Positions 45,723 through 47,874 of a stretch of DNA of 47,874 nt are shown one piece after another; position 1 is the stretch's first letter; each line of letters starts with the position of its first letter. Made by a program: the position numbers and the translations under genes. The DNA lies in contig LNKV01000080.1 in assembly GCA_001465935.1 (NCBI GenBank), positions 1 to 47,874 on the forward strand, written 5' to 3'. The stretch comes from Clarireedia homoeocarpa (taxonomy: Eukaryota > Ascomycota > Leotiomycetes > Helotiales > Rutstroemiaceae). Below the pieces are notes generated by a model, which saw nothing but the letters and a program-made list of their open reading frames with translations, was not told where the DNA came from and searched no databases.

Positions 45723-47819
45723 ATCAGACAGGGGCAAAATGGGAATAACAAGAGGGAGGCATGAAGTCTCAACTGGAGATGTGAAATCCATTTCTACGTA
45801 GGAAAGCGAAGCGCACGTTTCATATCACGATATTGAGATGGGATGAATGGATGGGTGGGTGGATGTATGCAGCACAGCAAATAAGCAAGCAGGCAGCAAT
45901 TCGGTTCCAGTGAGGTCTGGAACCGTGTTTCTAAGATTTACGAGGACCCTGTCTAGCTGAAACCTGCAATAGCAAAAGCAAAAGCCAACAAGAGAGCTTC
46001 GTTTTTCGTCCAGGCTCCAGCCACTTCGGATCGAACCCCCTCATTGATAACTACGGGAAGGGGTGTGGCGGTTGTTGATTGAGGCTGGTTATTCGGCTTT
46101 GCGTAAGGCTGTCCTATCCTGTTTTATTCTATTCATTGGAGAGAGGGAGAGGGAGAGGGAGTCGGGTACGCCGTTTTACTTACTGACTTTGTTGCTGTGC
46201 TGCTGTTACGACTGACTCCAAAAGCTTCTTTTCTTTCTTTTCTATCTTTCTTTCTTTCTATCTATCTTTCTTTATTGCCTATTCGAGGTATTTGTATTTC
46301 ATTTGACTTCTTCCACTAATCACGTTATTGTCATTATTAACTTTATATTGTTTGTTGCTCTCTCCACCCAAAACTCATTAGTCACGAAACCCCTCTTTCG
46401 ATTAAGTAACTCTACCCCCCGCCCCCCCGCCAGAAAGCTAAATAAATTTGCCGATCCTACCCCTATCTGTTCATGCCGACCATTTTCACTCTTTTTGTTT
46501 CATTTCAATCAACGAACCACATACTTCGAGTAAATGCCTCCGCCACACTGTGGCGTCACCTTCTTTAACGGGCCTTTTTCCTTTGTGCGAGGAGAGGCGA
46601 AAGGTGTGGCTTGATGATGCGTCGTTGAGTCTGATGCGGTAATTCTTCGGTTGATCGTGACGATATACGGGGAAGGATAAAGGAGAAGTTCTAACTTGGA
46701 ACCTTTTTTCTTCTTTTTTTTTAGTTTTTTTTTTGGTTCTTTTTTGGTTCACTTTTTTAGATTTTGGCGCTTCTTTCTCTTCTCCTTTACTGTTTAATCA
46801 CATGCGATTTTTGATCTTTTCAACAAGATGCGTCTTCCATTTGCCTCCATCAAAACAATCGCATCCCGGCACGTGGATACCCTGAGAGACCCTGAGAGAG
46901 GCGAAAAACTCTATTCCTAGCATTTGACCGTCCGATCTGCTCTGCTTTTTGCTGCAAGCGGTACAATGCTGCATGTGATACTGTATATGTGGCACATACC
47001 TAGCTGCATGAAACTTACGCACGAACTCCAGATGAGGCTTGCCCTTCTGCATTCCTTCCTATCAAACTAAAGGTGAGGCTTGCGCGGCTCTCTCCTCTCT
47101 CCTCTCTCTACCCATTGTCTCGACTGAGCATAGTCAGTTGTGTTGGTAAGGACTGACGACCCAGCACCAGCACCAAAACCAGGGCTAGAGATCCGGGAGG
47201 GAAGAGAGGGTAGATTTAGATTTCCCTATCCTCTGCGCTGGGTCGCGTTTTCTTTTCTCTACCCTAAATCAGTCGAAACTAACCTACGCTTCGAGTCTAG
47301 TTTACTTCCCTTTTTCTTTCATATTCATTTCATTTCATTCCCCTGCTCTATTAATAAGTTAATACGGAACACACGGATATACACAACGTCTTATTCACTC
47401 ACTCACTCACCACCTAAACCATAACAGTAAAGAACACCGTGCACACATATATATACACACACTTACATGCATATGCCTCAACCATACCATACCATACCGT
47501 ACACAATCGGATTTTAGCCACCCACCTCACCCCTCTAGTTCAAATTTTTTTTATATTATATGTATTTAGCTGTGGCGAGTGTACTTTCAACATATTTCCG
47601 CCTCGACATAACATGACACAATATAACATAACACAACATACGTACGTCTTTTTTTAACCCTGCCCTCCTCCATCAACCCACCCACTCCCAACCCAGAAAT
47701 GACATCCAGATATTACGTCCCTCATGTAGATCACTGTGGCTCAGCGCATGCATGCATGCATGTCCCTCCATGCCCCAGCGGTTGCGGTTCTCATATCCAC
47801 ACGAGGACCAAAAAAGCAG

Positions 47820-47855
<36 letters not shown>

Positions 47856-47874
47856 ACAGTCAACTTAACCTAAT
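47820..47874. repeat. Right copy of 55-bp direct terminal repeat
   Basis: Identical to bases 1-55. The A run is 34 bases (47820-47853), preceded by AAAAAAGCAG and followed by the same 21 bases as at the left end. See the left copy. Confidence 0.95.

Larger units (their letters stand above)
44698..47819. other. Gene-poor right flank, rich in simple repeats
   Basis: About 3.1 kb with no supportable gene. Simple repeats include GAA (about 45233-45255), GT (45487-45511), CTTGAG hexamers (about 45585-45620), AGGAC pentamers (about 45690-45722), GGGAGA (about 46140-46160), a CT/ATCT tract (about 46225-46272) and GCAT tetramers (47746-47762). A perfect 9-bp inverted repeat CGGTTCCAG/CTGGAACCG lies near 45902-45925. 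The long minus-strand frame around 45426-45791 is an artefact of these repeats. Confidence 0.6.

Noticed and set aside
45426..45791. 121-codon minus-strand frame rich in Pro, Ser, His and Thr
   Set aside because: Built from GT, GGATGAG, CTTGAG and AGGAC simple repeats; no family features.
1..47874. Reading the self-overlapping contig as a complete circular virus or plasmid
   Set aside because: All recognised genes are spliced, cellular fungal genes; no capsid, polymerase, replication initiator or integrase is present.

Overview
This window is ordinary nuclear DNA from a filamentous ascomycete (Pezizomycotina). A helotialean or sclerotinialean (Leotiomycetes) origin is my best guess, but it is an inference from overall protein feel and moderate GC. 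The evidence for a fungus is spliced genes with many 45-80 nt introns, GTRAGT-like donors and (R)CTRAC/TACTAAC-like branch points. Orthologues typical of filamentous fungi are also present: a grainyhead/CP2 factor, an ApsB/Mto1-type microtubule organiser, cofactor-independent phosphoglycerate mutase and a complex I 21.3 kDa subunit. No prokaryotic operon, phage, CRISPR, rRNA or transposon signature was found, and I could not support any tRNA.

Layout. The left end (1-1289) is low-complexity flank. A grainyhead-like transcription factor lies on the minus strand (1290-4022), followed by an 8.7 kb gene-poor stretch (4023-12680) rich in small tandem repeats. Next on the plus strand are a protein tyrosine phosphatase (12681-14117), a weak small-gene candidate (14305-14721), a short oxysterol-binding protein (15788-17504) and, after a 3.5 kb spacer, an APH-fold kinase-like protein (20964-22379). 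From 22.4 kb on the region is gene dense: Ecdysoneless/SGT1 (-), ApsB/Mto1 (+), iPGM (-), Mediator subunit 9 (+), tubulin cofactor C (-), complex I NDUFA11-like subunit (-), Ubp2 deubiquitinase (+) and a kinesin-10/Kid chromokinesin (+). The right end (44698-47874) is again low-complexity flank without genes.

How the genes relate. They are housekeeping and regulatory genes, not a gene cluster with one pathway. The one loose theme is microtubules: ApsB/Mto1 (nucleation site), TBCC (tubulin heterodimer folding) and kinesin-10 (chromosome arms) sit within 20 kb, probably by chance. Two head-to-head pairs (SGT1/ApsB and iPGM/Med9) and a third (complex I subunit/Ubp2) share short intergenic promoters. 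Exon structures were worked out by hand from splice sites, reading phase and recognisable protein families.

The most unusual property is structural: bases 1-55 and 47820-47874 are identical (34 A plus 21 bases), so the contig closes on itself. This looks more like an assembly loop through a homopolymer than a biological circle, but it can be tested. I found no convincing undescribed system. The best biological leads are a kinase-like protein that has lost key catalytic residues, the long repeat-studded desert upstream of the grainyhead gene, and two weak spliced-gene candidates.
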